Shown: positions 1 through 5,286 of the stretch, in pieces
Numbering within the stretch: position 1 is the stretch's first letter
Layout of the letters: each line of letters begins with the position of its first letter
Source of the DNA: Burkholderiales bacterium
GTDB taxonomy: Bacteria > Pseudomonadota > Gammaproteobacteria > Burkholderiales > SG8-39
Direction of reading: 5' to 3'
DNA length: 7,213 nt
NCBI GenBank assembly: GCA_029266935.1
Contig: JAQSVY010000061.1
Span: forward strand, 1-7,213
Made by a program: the position numbers and the translations under genes
The notes under the pieces: generated by a model
The model's database searches: none
What the model saw: the letters and a program-made list of their open reading frames with translations, nothing else
What the model was told of the DNA's origin: nothing

Positions 1-26
1 GGGCGCTGCGCAAGGCGGCGGCATGA
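1..26 (+). CDS. C-terminal tail of an upstream gene (partial, putative)
   Basis: Reading from base 3, the frame gives Ala-Leu-Arg-Lys-Ala-Ala-Ala followed by TGA at 24-26. That stop overlaps the ATG of the next gene as ATGA, the usual arrangement for translationally coupled genes in GC-rich bacteria. Only seven residues are visible, so no family can be assigned. The call rests on the ATGA overlap and the lack of any other leader for the next gene. It could equally be non-coding leader sequence. Confidence 0.35.
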
Positions 27-1114
27 CGCAGCGGGCGCCGGCGAACATCGGCCAGAAGCTGCAGGACGTCGATACCCCGGCGCTCGTGCTGGATCTGGGT
101 GCCTTCGAGCAAAACCTTTCCACCTTGAAATCGTCCGTGGGCGATTCTGTTCGCATCCGCCCGCACGCCAAGACCAACAAGTGCCCGGACGTCGCGAAGC
201 GCCAGATCGCCCTCGGCGCGGTGGGCGTGTGCTGCCAGAAGGTCTCGGAAGCCGAGGCGATGGTCGAGGGCGGCATCGGCGACGTGCTGGTGTCGAACGA
301 GGTCGTCGGCGCGCCGAAGCTCGCCCGCCTCTCGGCGCTGGCGAAAAAGGCGCGCCTCGGCATCTGCGTCGACAGCGCGGAAGGCCTCGCGCAGCTGAAG
401 GCCTCGGGCGCGGACGTCGATGTCTACGTCGAGATCGAGGTCGGCATGAAGCGCTGCGGCGTGGCGCCGGGCGCGCCCGCCGTGGCCCTGGCGACGGAGA
501 TCCTTGGGCAGGGGATGCGCTTCGGCGGGCTGCAGGCCTACCACGGGCGCGCGCAGCACCTGCGCACCATGGAGGAGCGCCATGCCGTCATCGAGACTGC
601 GGCGCAGCACGTCGGGCACACGAAGCGGATGTTGCAGGAGGCCGGGATCGCCTGCCCGATCGTGACCGGGGCCGGAAGCGGCACCTACATGTTCGAGGTG
701 CAGTCAGGCGTGTGGGACGAGATCCAGCCCGGCTCCTACGCCTTCATGGACGCCGACTATGCGAGGAACGAATGGGTAGCGCCGTTGCCGCGCTTCGAGC
801 ATGCGCTCTTCGTGCTCGCCACGGTGATGAGCCGGCCCTCGCCCGGGCTTGCGATCGTCGATGCCGGCCTGAAAGCCTCGAGCGTCGATTCCGGCATGCC
901 GGGCATCTGGCAGCGGCCGGGGCTCACCTATACCCACGCCTCGGACGAGCACGGCTGGGTGGAAGGACCGGAGGCGCCGCGCCTGGGCGAGAAGCTGCTC
1001 CTCGTGCCGGGGCACTGCGACCCGACCATCAACCTCTACGACTGGTATGTCTGCGTGAGGAGGGGGATCGTAGAGGAGCTATGGCCGATCACGGCTAGAG
1101 GAGCTTTGTACTAG
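23..1114 (+). CDS. DSD1-family PLP enzyme: D-threonine aldolase / D-serine dehydratase-like
   Basis: The 363-residue protein has the fold-type III (alanine-racemase-like) barrel followed by a metal-binding C-terminal domain. This group includes D-threonine aldolase, 3-hydroxy-D-aspartate aldolase and eukaryotic-type D-serine dehydratase. Visible landmarks are DTPALVLD (residues 17-24), the PLP-lysine motif RPHAKT (46-51, Lys50), a glycine-rich stretch around VTGAGSGTY (phosphate binding), and PGHCDPTINLYD near 329-340. In that last motif, His331 and Asp333 match the H-x-D metal pair known from D-threonine aldolase, whereas chicken D-serine dehydratase uses H-x-C. This favours an aldolase acting on beta-hydroxy-D-amino acids, but the exact substrate is inference. 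It is probably cytoplasmic, as no signal peptide is seen. The ATG overlaps the stop of a probable upstream gene (ATGA), with AAGGCGGCGG as a weak ribosome site. Length is normal for the family. It ends 2 nt from the convergent PEP-CTERM gene. Confidence 0.88.
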   Translation: MTQRAPANIGQKLQDVDTPALVLDLGAFEQNLSTLKSSVGDSVRIRPHAKTNKCPDVAKRQIALGAVGVCCQKVSEAEAMVEGGIGDVLVSNEVVGAPKLARLSALAKKARLGICVDSAEGLAQLKASGADVDVYVEIEVGMKRCGVAPGAPAVALATEILGQGMRFGGLQAYHGRAQHLRTMEERHAVIETAAQHVGHTKRMLQEAGIACPIVTGAGSGTYMFEVQSGVWDEIQPGSYAFMDADYARNEWVAPLPRFEHALFVLATVMSRPSPGLAIVDAGLKASSVDSGMPGIWQRPGLTYTHASDEHGWVEGPEAPRLGEKLLLVPGHCDPTINLYDWYVCVRRGIVEELWPITARGALY

Positions 1115-1116
1115 AG

Positions 1117-1758
1117 CTAGTTAAAGGTGCGCTTGCGGCGGCTGAAGCCCAGACCAGCTAATCCGATGAGCAACAGCGCCAGCGTTTCCGGTTCTGGTAC
1201 TTGCAATATCTGTCCACGAATCTCGCCTGCGCCATACTGAACAGTGTGGAAGTTGATGTAGGCAAGCCCCGCAAGCAGGTTGGGGATCTGCGCAGTCAGT
1301 GTTGTGCTCGCATTTCCCTCCAGGGCATTCCAAACGCTGAAAAACGTTCCCCCCACCCCAGTAGAAAATGGCGTAACAACGAGGTCGTCGGGATTGTTGT
1401 CATTGTCCGGAGTTCCGAAGAAGCCCCATACAACCCCGGCAGTCGCTTCTACTGGGGCTGGCGCGTGAATATGTGCGTTAACAAGATTGTCGAACGTGTC
1501 TGGTGTTTGGGTACCAGTGACATCGATGTTGAAAATGGTTACTTCCATCGTCAGAGACAACATATCGTCAGCGAGGACGAAGGTTGCCTCCCCGAAAGAC
1601 GCAGGCCTTGGAGCACCCGTTGCCGTCGTGGGGACGACTAGATGCGGTGTTTCCTGATCGTTGGTAAGGTTTGCCGTGAAGATAACTTCCGCTTTAAGGG
1701 AAGGTATCGCTGCCAGTGCGATTAGCGCAGCAGTCAACCAGATCAAGTGTCGTTGCAT
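1117..1758 (-). CDS. Secreted CHRD-domain protein with PEP-CTERM sorting signal
   Basis: The 213-residue precursor starts with a signal peptide (charged MQRH, hydrophobic 5-17, likely cleavage after SLKA at about residue 23). A CHRD-like domain (about 24-186) follows, with typical elements such as FTANLTNDQETP near the start, HIHAPA in the middle, and INFHTVQYGAGEIRGQI at its end. The C-terminus (187-213) is a textbook PEP-CTERM tail: VPEPETLALL, a hydrophobic helix, then the basic run SRRKR. Family knowledge says such tails are processed by exosortase and that the proteins go to the surface or exopolysaccharide matrix. No exosortase gene is in this window. The start is supported by GGGAGGT at 1762-1768, three bases from ATG, though the spacing is tight. 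Base composition is unlike its neighbours: rows I counted by hand within the gene run from about 43% to 62% GC, against up to 88% in the MFS gene. This may reflect horizontal acquisition or relaxed codon use. It converges on the PLP enzyme gene. Confidence 0.9.
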   Translation of the reverse strand: MQRHLIWLTAALIALAAIPSLKAEVIFTANLTNDQETPHLVVPTTATGAPRPASFGEATFVLADDMLSLTMEVTIFNIDVTGTQTPDTFDNLVNAHIHAPAPVEATAGVVWGFFGTPDNDNNPDDLVVTPFSTGVGGTFFSVWNALEGNASTTLTAQIPNLLAGLAYINFHTVQYGAGEIRGQILQVPEPETLALLLIGLAGLGFSRRKRTFN

Positions 1759-1886
1759 ATGACCTCCCTGGTTGGAGTGAGGCTGGTACGTTCACGATGA
1801 ATTGACCACTGGCATTCTGCTGCCTGTTCCGCTCGCAGTGCTGCCAGGTCGCAAGTTTGTTCGACTACCTCCTCGAGGCGTGTGGC

Positions 1887-1899
1887 GGCGCGCGGCGCC
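1887..1899 (-). terminator. Short GC hairpin downstream of the small gene (weak terminator candidate)
   Basis: GGCGC and GCGCC form a 5-bp perfect stem around a 3-nt loop, 12 bases beyond the stop of the small minus-strand gene. There is no T-run after it on that strand, so it is not a canonical intrinsic terminator, and in such GC-rich DNA a stem of this size can arise by chance. The rest of the 153-nt gap (1759-1911) shows only the PEP-CTERM ribosome site and no convincing sigma-70 promoter. Confidence 0.2.
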
Positions 1900-1911
1900 C
1901 TGACCTGAAGG

Positions 1912-2127
1912 CTAGGGATACAGGCGCGGCTGGTCGGGGCCCGAGTAGTCGAGCGGCGGCTGGTCCTGCAGCCCCATGTTCACGGCGGTGGTGAGGTACT
2001 TGCTCAGCCCGATGATGAGGCGCAACCGATCCTTGGCCAGCCGCATCGGCAGCTCGTCGAGGGTCATCTGGGCCTGCTCCTGGATCTGGCCCAGCTTATT
2101 CAGCAGCTCGTCCTTGGTAACCGGCAT
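1912..2127 (-). CDS. Small hypothetical protein (71 aa)
   Basis: I do not recognise the family. The protein begins MPVTKDELLNKLGQIQEQAQ. Residues 1 to about 55 look mostly alpha-helical and amphipathic, with alternating charged and Leu/Ile positions. The tail is rich in Pro, Asp and Gln and ends PRLYP, so it is probably unstructured. There is no signal peptide, membrane segment or Cys cluster, which suggests a small cytosolic protein. The reading frame stays open up to 2208, but the ATG at 2127 is preferred. It is preceded by a purine-rich GGGGGGAAGAAAG stretch suited to ribosome binding, and the extra upstream residues would be encoded by the inverted-repeat region and look non-protein-like. 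It is divergent from the MFS gene, with 130 nt between starts, and co-directional with the PEP-CTERM gene 153 nt downstream. Codon use fits the high-GC genome. Confidence 0.6.
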   Translation of the reverse strand: MPVTKDELLNKLGQIQEQAQMTLDELPMRLAKDRLRLIIGLSKYLTTAVNMGLQDQPPLDYSGPDQPRLYP

Positions 2128-2143
2128 GGTGCTTTCTTCCCCC

Positions 2144-2173
2144 CTGATAACCCGCTGCGGGACCCGCAGCCAA
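2144..2173 (-). promoter_or_regulatory. Possible sigma-70-like promoter for the small gene
   Basis: Read on the minus strand, TTGGCT (2173-2168) and TATCAG (2149-2144) are separated by 18 nt. Each matches the -35 and -10 consensus at four of six positions. The perfect inverted repeat at 2154-2170 lies mostly in the spacer and overlaps the -35, a usual place for a repressor operator. The implied transcript would start close to the ribosome site, which is tight. This is a weak match and an inference only. Confidence 0.25.
2154..2170. promoter_or_regulatory. Perfect 8+1+8 inverted repeat (operator candidate)
   Basis: GCTGCGGG, one central A, then CCCGCAGC form an exact 17-bp dyad in the divergent gap between the small gene and the MFS gene. 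The half-site core CTGCGGG recurs in direct orientation at 2198-2204, within a second imperfect dyad. It could bind a dimeric regulator or, in RNA, form a hairpin. No regulator gene is present in the window to pair it with. Confidence 0.4.
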
Positions 2174-2196
2174 GCTTGGGGATGGTGCCCGAATTC

Positions 2197-2217
2197 CCTG
2201 CGGGGCAAAGTCGCAGG
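2197..2217. repeat. 6-bp inverted repeat with 9-nt spacer
   Basis: CCTGCG (2197-2202) and CGCAGG (2212-2217) are exact reverse complements. The left arm lies within CCCTGCGGGG, which repeats the CTGCGGG half-site of the dyad at 2154-2170. The sharing of a half-site is the main reason to list it. By itself a 6-bp arm is weak in DNA this GC-rich. Confidence 0.3.
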
Positions 2218-2230
2218 AACGTCGATTTCG

Positions 2231-2250
2231 CTGTCGTAGGACGACGACAG
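2231..2250. promoter_or_regulatory. 7-bp inverted repeat just before the MFS start
   Basis: CTGTCGT (2231-2237) and ACGACAG (2244-2250) are exact reverse complements around a 6-nt spacer. The dyad ends 7 nt before the MFS ATG, and its right arm runs into CAGGG (2248-2252), the most likely ribosome site. In DNA it could be an operator. In mRNA the hairpin could partly mask the ribosome site. Both roles are inference. Confidence 0.35.
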
Positions 2251-2257
2251 GGCGACA

Positions 2258-3484
2258 ATGACCGAGAATGCGGCTCATTTGAGAGCCGACGCCTCCTACG
2301 GTTGGGTAGTCGTCGCCGCAGCGTTCACGTTGATGTTCGTCGGGTTCGCTGCCGCCTACTGCTTTGCCGCCTTCTTTAGCGCCTTCCAGGCCGAGTTCGA
2401 CGCCTCCCGCGGCGACGTGGCGCTCGTGTTCTCGGTCGCGGCCTTCCTCTGGTTCCTGCTCGGCGCCCCGGGCGGGATGGCGGCCGACCGCTTCGGGCCG
2501 CGGCGCGTCGCCGCGCTCGGCGTCGCCTGCCTGGCGATCGCGCTGTGGCTCGCGAGCCGCGCCGAGTCCGTCGTCGCGCTCTGCGCTACCTACAGCATCG
2601 GCATCGGTTTGGGCGTCGGGCTCGTCTACGTGCCCTCGGTGGGCGCGGTGCAGCCCTGGTTCGCCGCCAACCGCGCGCTCGCCTCGGGCATCGCGGTCGC
2701 CGGCATCGGCGCCGGCAACATCGCCGGGCCGCTCCTCGCCGCGTGGTGGATCGGACTCTACGGCTGGCGCGGCGCGTATGTCGCCATGGCGCTGTTCGTC
2801 CTGATCCTCGGCGCGGTCGCGGCCTTGCTCATCAAACCGAAGGAGAACGTCTCCACGCGGACGTCTCTCGCCGGCGTGCCCCTGTCCCTGGCTTTGAAAA
2901 CCAAACCGTTCTGGCTGCTCTACGCATCGCTCGTCTTTAGCTGCGTCGGCCTGTTCGTGCCGATGGTGCACCTCGGCCCCTACGCGCAGGACCTGGGCTA
3001 TACGCAGGCGCAGGGCGTGACGCTGGTGAGCCTGATCGGCCTGGGCAGCTTGCTCGGGCGCTTCACCGTCGGCCCCTTCGCCGACCGGGTCGGTCGCCGG
3101 CCCTCGCTCGCGGCGATGTACGCGGGCCTGGGCGCGATGCTCCTCGTCTGGTGGGCCGCCAGCGCGTGGTGGCTGCTCGCGCTGTTCGCCACCGTCTTCG
3201 GCATGTTCTACGGCGCCTACGTGGCGCTGCTGCCGACCATCGTGATGGACCTGTACGGCGCGCGCTCCGTGTCCGGCATCATCGGCTGCCTCTACACCGG
3301 CGCCGGCGTGGGCACCCTGGTCGGCCCGTGGCTCGCGGGCAGGGCCTACGACGCGCTCGGCGCCTACGACCTGCCGATCGCGGCAGGCGCTGCGCTCTCG
3401 TTCCTCGCCGCCGCGTGCGTGGCCGTGCTGATCTACGCGGAACGTGAACATGAACAAGAAGCGGGACTCGGCAATCGCGGTTAG
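2258..3484 (+). CDS. MFS transporter, monocarboxylate/oxalate-formate-like
   Basis: The 408-residue protein has the alternating hydrophobic segments of a 12-helix major facilitator. It begins with a short cytoplasmic tail and YGWVVVAAAF (14-23), resembling the start of monocarboxylate (MCT) and OFA-type carriers. The loop 2-3 signature GGMAADRFGPRR lies at about 72-83 and its second-half counterpart, FADRVGRR, at about 274-281. NRALASGIAVAGIGAGN fits the helix 4-5 region of the same carriers. It probably moves a small organic acid across the inner membrane by proton symport or antiport, but the substrate cannot be read from sequence. The ATG is preceded by CAGGG at 5-nt spacing and by a 7-bp dyad. 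The 3' end overlaps the next gene by about 35 bases, so it is likely the first gene of a three-gene unit. The upstream gap is shared with a divergent small gene and is rich in inverted repeats. Confidence 0.85.
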   Translation: MTENAAHLRADASYGWVVVAAAFTLMFVGFAAAYCFAAFFSAFQAEFDASRGDVALVFSVAAFLWFLLGAPGGMAADRFGPRRVAALGVACLAIALWLASRAESVVALCATYSIGIGLGVGLVYVPSVGAVQPWFAANRALASGIAVAGIGAGNIAGPLLAAWWIGLYGWRGAYVAMALFVLILGAVAALLIKPKENVSTRTSLAGVPLSLALKTKPFWLLYASLVFSCVGLFVPMVHLGPYAQDLGYTQAQGVTLVSLIGLGSLLGRFTVGPFADRVGRRPSLAAMYAGLGAMLLVWWAASAWWLLALFATVFGMFYGAYVALLPTIVMDLYGARSVSGIIGCLYTGAGVGTLVGPWLAGRAYDALGAYDLPIAAGAALSFLAAACVAVLIYAEREHEQEAGLGNRG

Positions 3485-4205
3485 CGACGCTCGCGGCGTG
3501 CGCACCCTGCACGTCGGCGGCGAGGCAATCCAGAGCGCGATGCGCCTCGACGATCCTTTCGCCCTCGCGCTCGACTACACGCGCTGCATGATGGCCTTCC
3601 TGCTTTTTTGCCCGGCGCCGCGCGAGGCGCTGATGATCGGCCTCGGGGGCGGCTCGCTCCCCAAGTTCTTCTACAGAAGATTCAAGGAAACTTCCATTCG
3701 GGTTGTCGAGCTCGATCCTCGTGTGGTCGTCGCGGCGCGCGAGCACTTCGCGCTGCCGCCCGACGGCGAGCGCCTGCGTGTCGACATCGGCGACGGCGCC
3801 GAGGCGCTCGCCCCCGAGTGCTGCGACCTGCTGGTGCTCGACGCCTTCCAGGACGAGCTGCACGTGCCGCGGCTGGCGAGCAGCGAGTTCTACGACGGCG
3901 CCTTCCTCGCTTTGCGCGAGCCGGGCGCCATGGTCGTCAACTTCATGGACGACGACCCGCGCTTCGACCAGACGCTCGAGCGCCTCGAGCGCGCCTTCGG
4001 CGGCGCAGTGCTGGCGATGAAGGCGCTCTACGACCCGAACGTCCTCGCCTTCGCCTTCAAGGGGCTGCCGGGCCGCGTGCCCTGGGAGGCGCTGCGCCGG
4101 CGCGCCGGGCGGCTGCAGGCGCGCCTCGACCTGCCGTTCGGCCGCTACGTCTCGCGGCTGCGGGCGATGAACCGCTGGAACGCAACCGAGCTGTACATTG
4201 GGTGA
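3450..4205 (+). CDS. Spermidine synthase-like SAM-fold protein
   Basis: The Rossmann-type methyltransferase/aminopropyltransferase core is clear. With residues numbered from the GTG at 3444, MIGLGGGSLPKFF (64-76) is the nucleotide-binding loop. VVELDP (87-92) is the acidic end of strand 2, GDGAEAL (116-122) follows, and LLVLDAF (129-135) is motif IV. True spermidine synthases usually carry D-S-x-D-P-x-G-P at that last site. Here it reads DAFQDELHVP, and the N-terminal beta-hairpin domain is shortened, so polyamine synthesis is doubtful and the substrate is unknown. Two starts are possible. ATG at 3450 (MNKKRD) is preferred because GGAAC lies six bases upstream. GTG at 3444 would have almost no spacing. 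Either start lies inside the MFS gene, and the stop overlaps the TSUP start by 8 nt, so translational coupling is likely. Fused MFS/spermidine-synthase proteins are known, which makes the adjacency notable. Confidence 0.8.
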   Translation: MNKKRDSAIAVSDARGVRTLHVGGEAIQSAMRLDDPFALALDYTRCMMAFLLFCPAPREALMIGLGGGSLPKFFYRRFKETSIRVVELDPRVVVAAREHFALPPDGERLRVDIGDGAEALAPECCDLLVLDAFQDELHVPRLASSEFYDGAFLALREPGAMVVNFMDDDPRFDQTLERLERAFGGAVLAMKALYDPNVLAFAFKGLPGRVPWEALRRRAGRLQARLDLPFGRYVSRLRAMNRWNATELYIG

Positions 4206-4920
4206 GATTCTTCTTCTGGCCGCAATCGCGCTCGCCGGTGCGCTCGTGTTCGGCATCACCGGCTTCGGCGCCGCGCTCATCACCATCCCGCTCGCCACCC
4301 ACCTCGTGCCGCTGCGCTTCGCGCTGGCGCTGTTCGTGCTCGTCGACCTGGCCTGCGCGCTGCGCGTGGGCTTCGAGAACCCGAAGAACGCCGTGCGCGC
4401 GGAATGGACGCGGCTCGTGCCGATGATCATCGCCGGCACCGCGGTCGGCGTGACGCTGCTCGTCAATTTGCCGCGGCAGGCGGCGACGGCCGCGCTCGGC
4501 GTATTCATCGTCGCGTATGCGCTCTACAGCCTGAGCAAACCTTCCCTGCGCAAAATCCCCTCGGGCTGGGCATGGCTTGCGGGCTTTGCCGGCGGCATCA
4601 CCAGCACGGTGTTCGGCGCCGGCGGGCCGCCGTACGTCATCTACCTCTCGCGCCGCGGCCTGACGCAGCCGCAGTTCCGTGCCACGCTGGGCTTCGCGAC
4701 GCTCACCAGTATCTCGCTGCGCGCCGTGGCATTCATCCTCACCGGGCTGCTTCTGGATGCGCGCATCTGGCTCGCCGCGCTCGCCGCGGTGCCGGCGGCG
4801 CTGGTCGGCATCGAGGTGGCGCGCAGGATCTACGTCGGGTTTTCCCGAGCCCTTCTCTTCCGCGTCGTTGCGCTGGTGTTGCTGGCCAGCGGCGTCTCGC
4901 TCCTCCTGCGCAGCGCCTAG
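4198..4920 (+). CDS. TSUP (TauE/SafE, DUF81) family membrane transporter
   Basis: This 240-residue, strongly hydrophobic protein has about seven or eight membrane segments and the internal duplication typical of the TSUP family. The repeat signatures are GITGFGAALITIP (19-31) and AGGITSTVFGAGGPPYVIYL (131-150). Members export or import sulfur-containing or organic anions such as sulfite, sulfoacetate or related compounds. Which one applies here is not visible. The TTG at 4198 is the only plausible start: the frame is closed by TGA at 4168-4170, no ATG or GTG lies between, and later GTG codons would cut the first helix. A weak GAG lies about 7 nt upstream. The start overlaps the previous gene by 8 nt, so coupling could compensate for the rare start codon. 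Its TAG shares the palindrome CTAG with the convergent SRPBCC gene. Length is near the family norm. Confidence 0.85.
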   Translation: MGEILLLAAIALAGALVFGITGFGAALITIPLATHLVPLRFALALFVLVDLACALRVGFENPKNAVRAEWTRLVPMIIAGTAVGVTLLVNLPRQAATAALGVFIVAYALYSLSKPSLRKIPSGWAWLAGFAGGITSTVFGAGGPPYVIYLSRRGLTQPQFRATLGFATLTSISLRAVAFILTGLLLDARIWLAALAAVPAALVGIEVARRIYVGFSRALLFRVVALVLLASGVSLLLRSA

Positions 4921-5276
4921 TCTTCGAGCAGCGCCTTCAGCGCCTCGAGGTCGCGCCGCACCCACTGCGTGTCCTCGCCGAACTTCTCGTCGCTCGCGCC
5001 GCGCCGGCGGAAGATGGTGAGCAGCACTTCCGCGCCGTCGCCGTTCGGGAAGACGCGCATCGGCACGTACACCTCGGCGCCGCCGTCGACGCTGACGAAG
5101 TGGTCGCACACGCCGTAACGGTTGGGCTCGACGAACCTCACCTTGGCGCTCTTCGCGATGCCGGAGGCCCAGCGGGGAAGGTTCTGCGGCCTGGCGACGA
5201 ACTGGTAGACCTCGGTCGCCGGGCGCTCGATGGTCATGCGCACGGTGAAGCCCGGCTGGGTCTTGCGGCCGCTCAT
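4917..5276 (-). CDS. SRPBCC (START/Bet v1-like) family protein
   Basis: The 119-residue protein fits a short helix-grip SRPBCC domain of the polyketide cyclase/dehydrase type. The opening strand and first helix, FTVRMTIERPATEVYQFVAR (10-29), and then NLPRWASGI (33-41), match the usual start where a partly buried Trp follows the Asp/Asn-Leu-Pro turn. Later strands (YGVCDHFVSV, AEVYVPMRVF, AEVLLTIFRR) and a C-terminal helix (about 101-119) complete the fold. Most SRPBCC proteins run to about 140-150 residues, so this one is compact. Such domains bind hydrophobic ligands or act as cyclases. No ligand can be named here. The ATG at 5276 lies 10 nt beyond the stop of the FAD/Rieske gene, so the two are probably co-transcribed. 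No good ribosome site is visible, which suggests coupling. A later start at Met14 is possible but would remove part of strand 1. Confidence 0.75.
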   Translation of the reverse strand: MSGRKTQPGFTVRMTIERPATEVYQFVARPQNLPRWASGIAKSAKVRFVEPNRYGVCDHFVSVDGGAEVYVPMRVFPNGDGAEVLLTIFRRRGASDEKFGEDTQWVRRDLEALKALLED

Positions 5277-5286
5277 TTCATGTCGA

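Noticed and set aside
1071..1105. Direct repeat TAGAGGAGCT (1071-1080 and 1096-1105), the first copy before a 5-codon ATG-GCC-GAT-CAC-GGC-TAG reading
   Set aside because: It lies inside the PLP enzyme coding end. The resemblance to a ribosome site plus minigene is probably chance, and nothing downstream would use it.
1201..1641. 146-residue plus-strand open frame across the PEP-CTERM gene
   Set aside because: The opposite strand has a signal peptide, a CHRD domain and a PEP-CTERM tail. This frame has no recognisable feature.
2183..2201. Sigma-54-like TGG...TGC pattern upstream of the MFS gene
   Set aside because: The GG and GC dinucleotides are 14 nt apart instead of the required 10.
2096..3505. 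469-residue open frame on the minus strand opposite the MFS gene
   Set aside because: It is Arg/Ala/Glu/His-rich low-complexity sequence with no recognisable motif, antisense to a clear transporter.
3279..5109. Long minus-strand open frames opposite the SAM-fold and TSUP genes
   Set aside because: These are shadows of the high third-position GC of the plus-strand genes. They show no motifs and no credible ribosome sites.
5276..5281. ATG-AAA-TGA two-codon reading just before the SRPBCC start
   Set aside because: It is out of frame and too short to mean anything. It is most likely coincidence.
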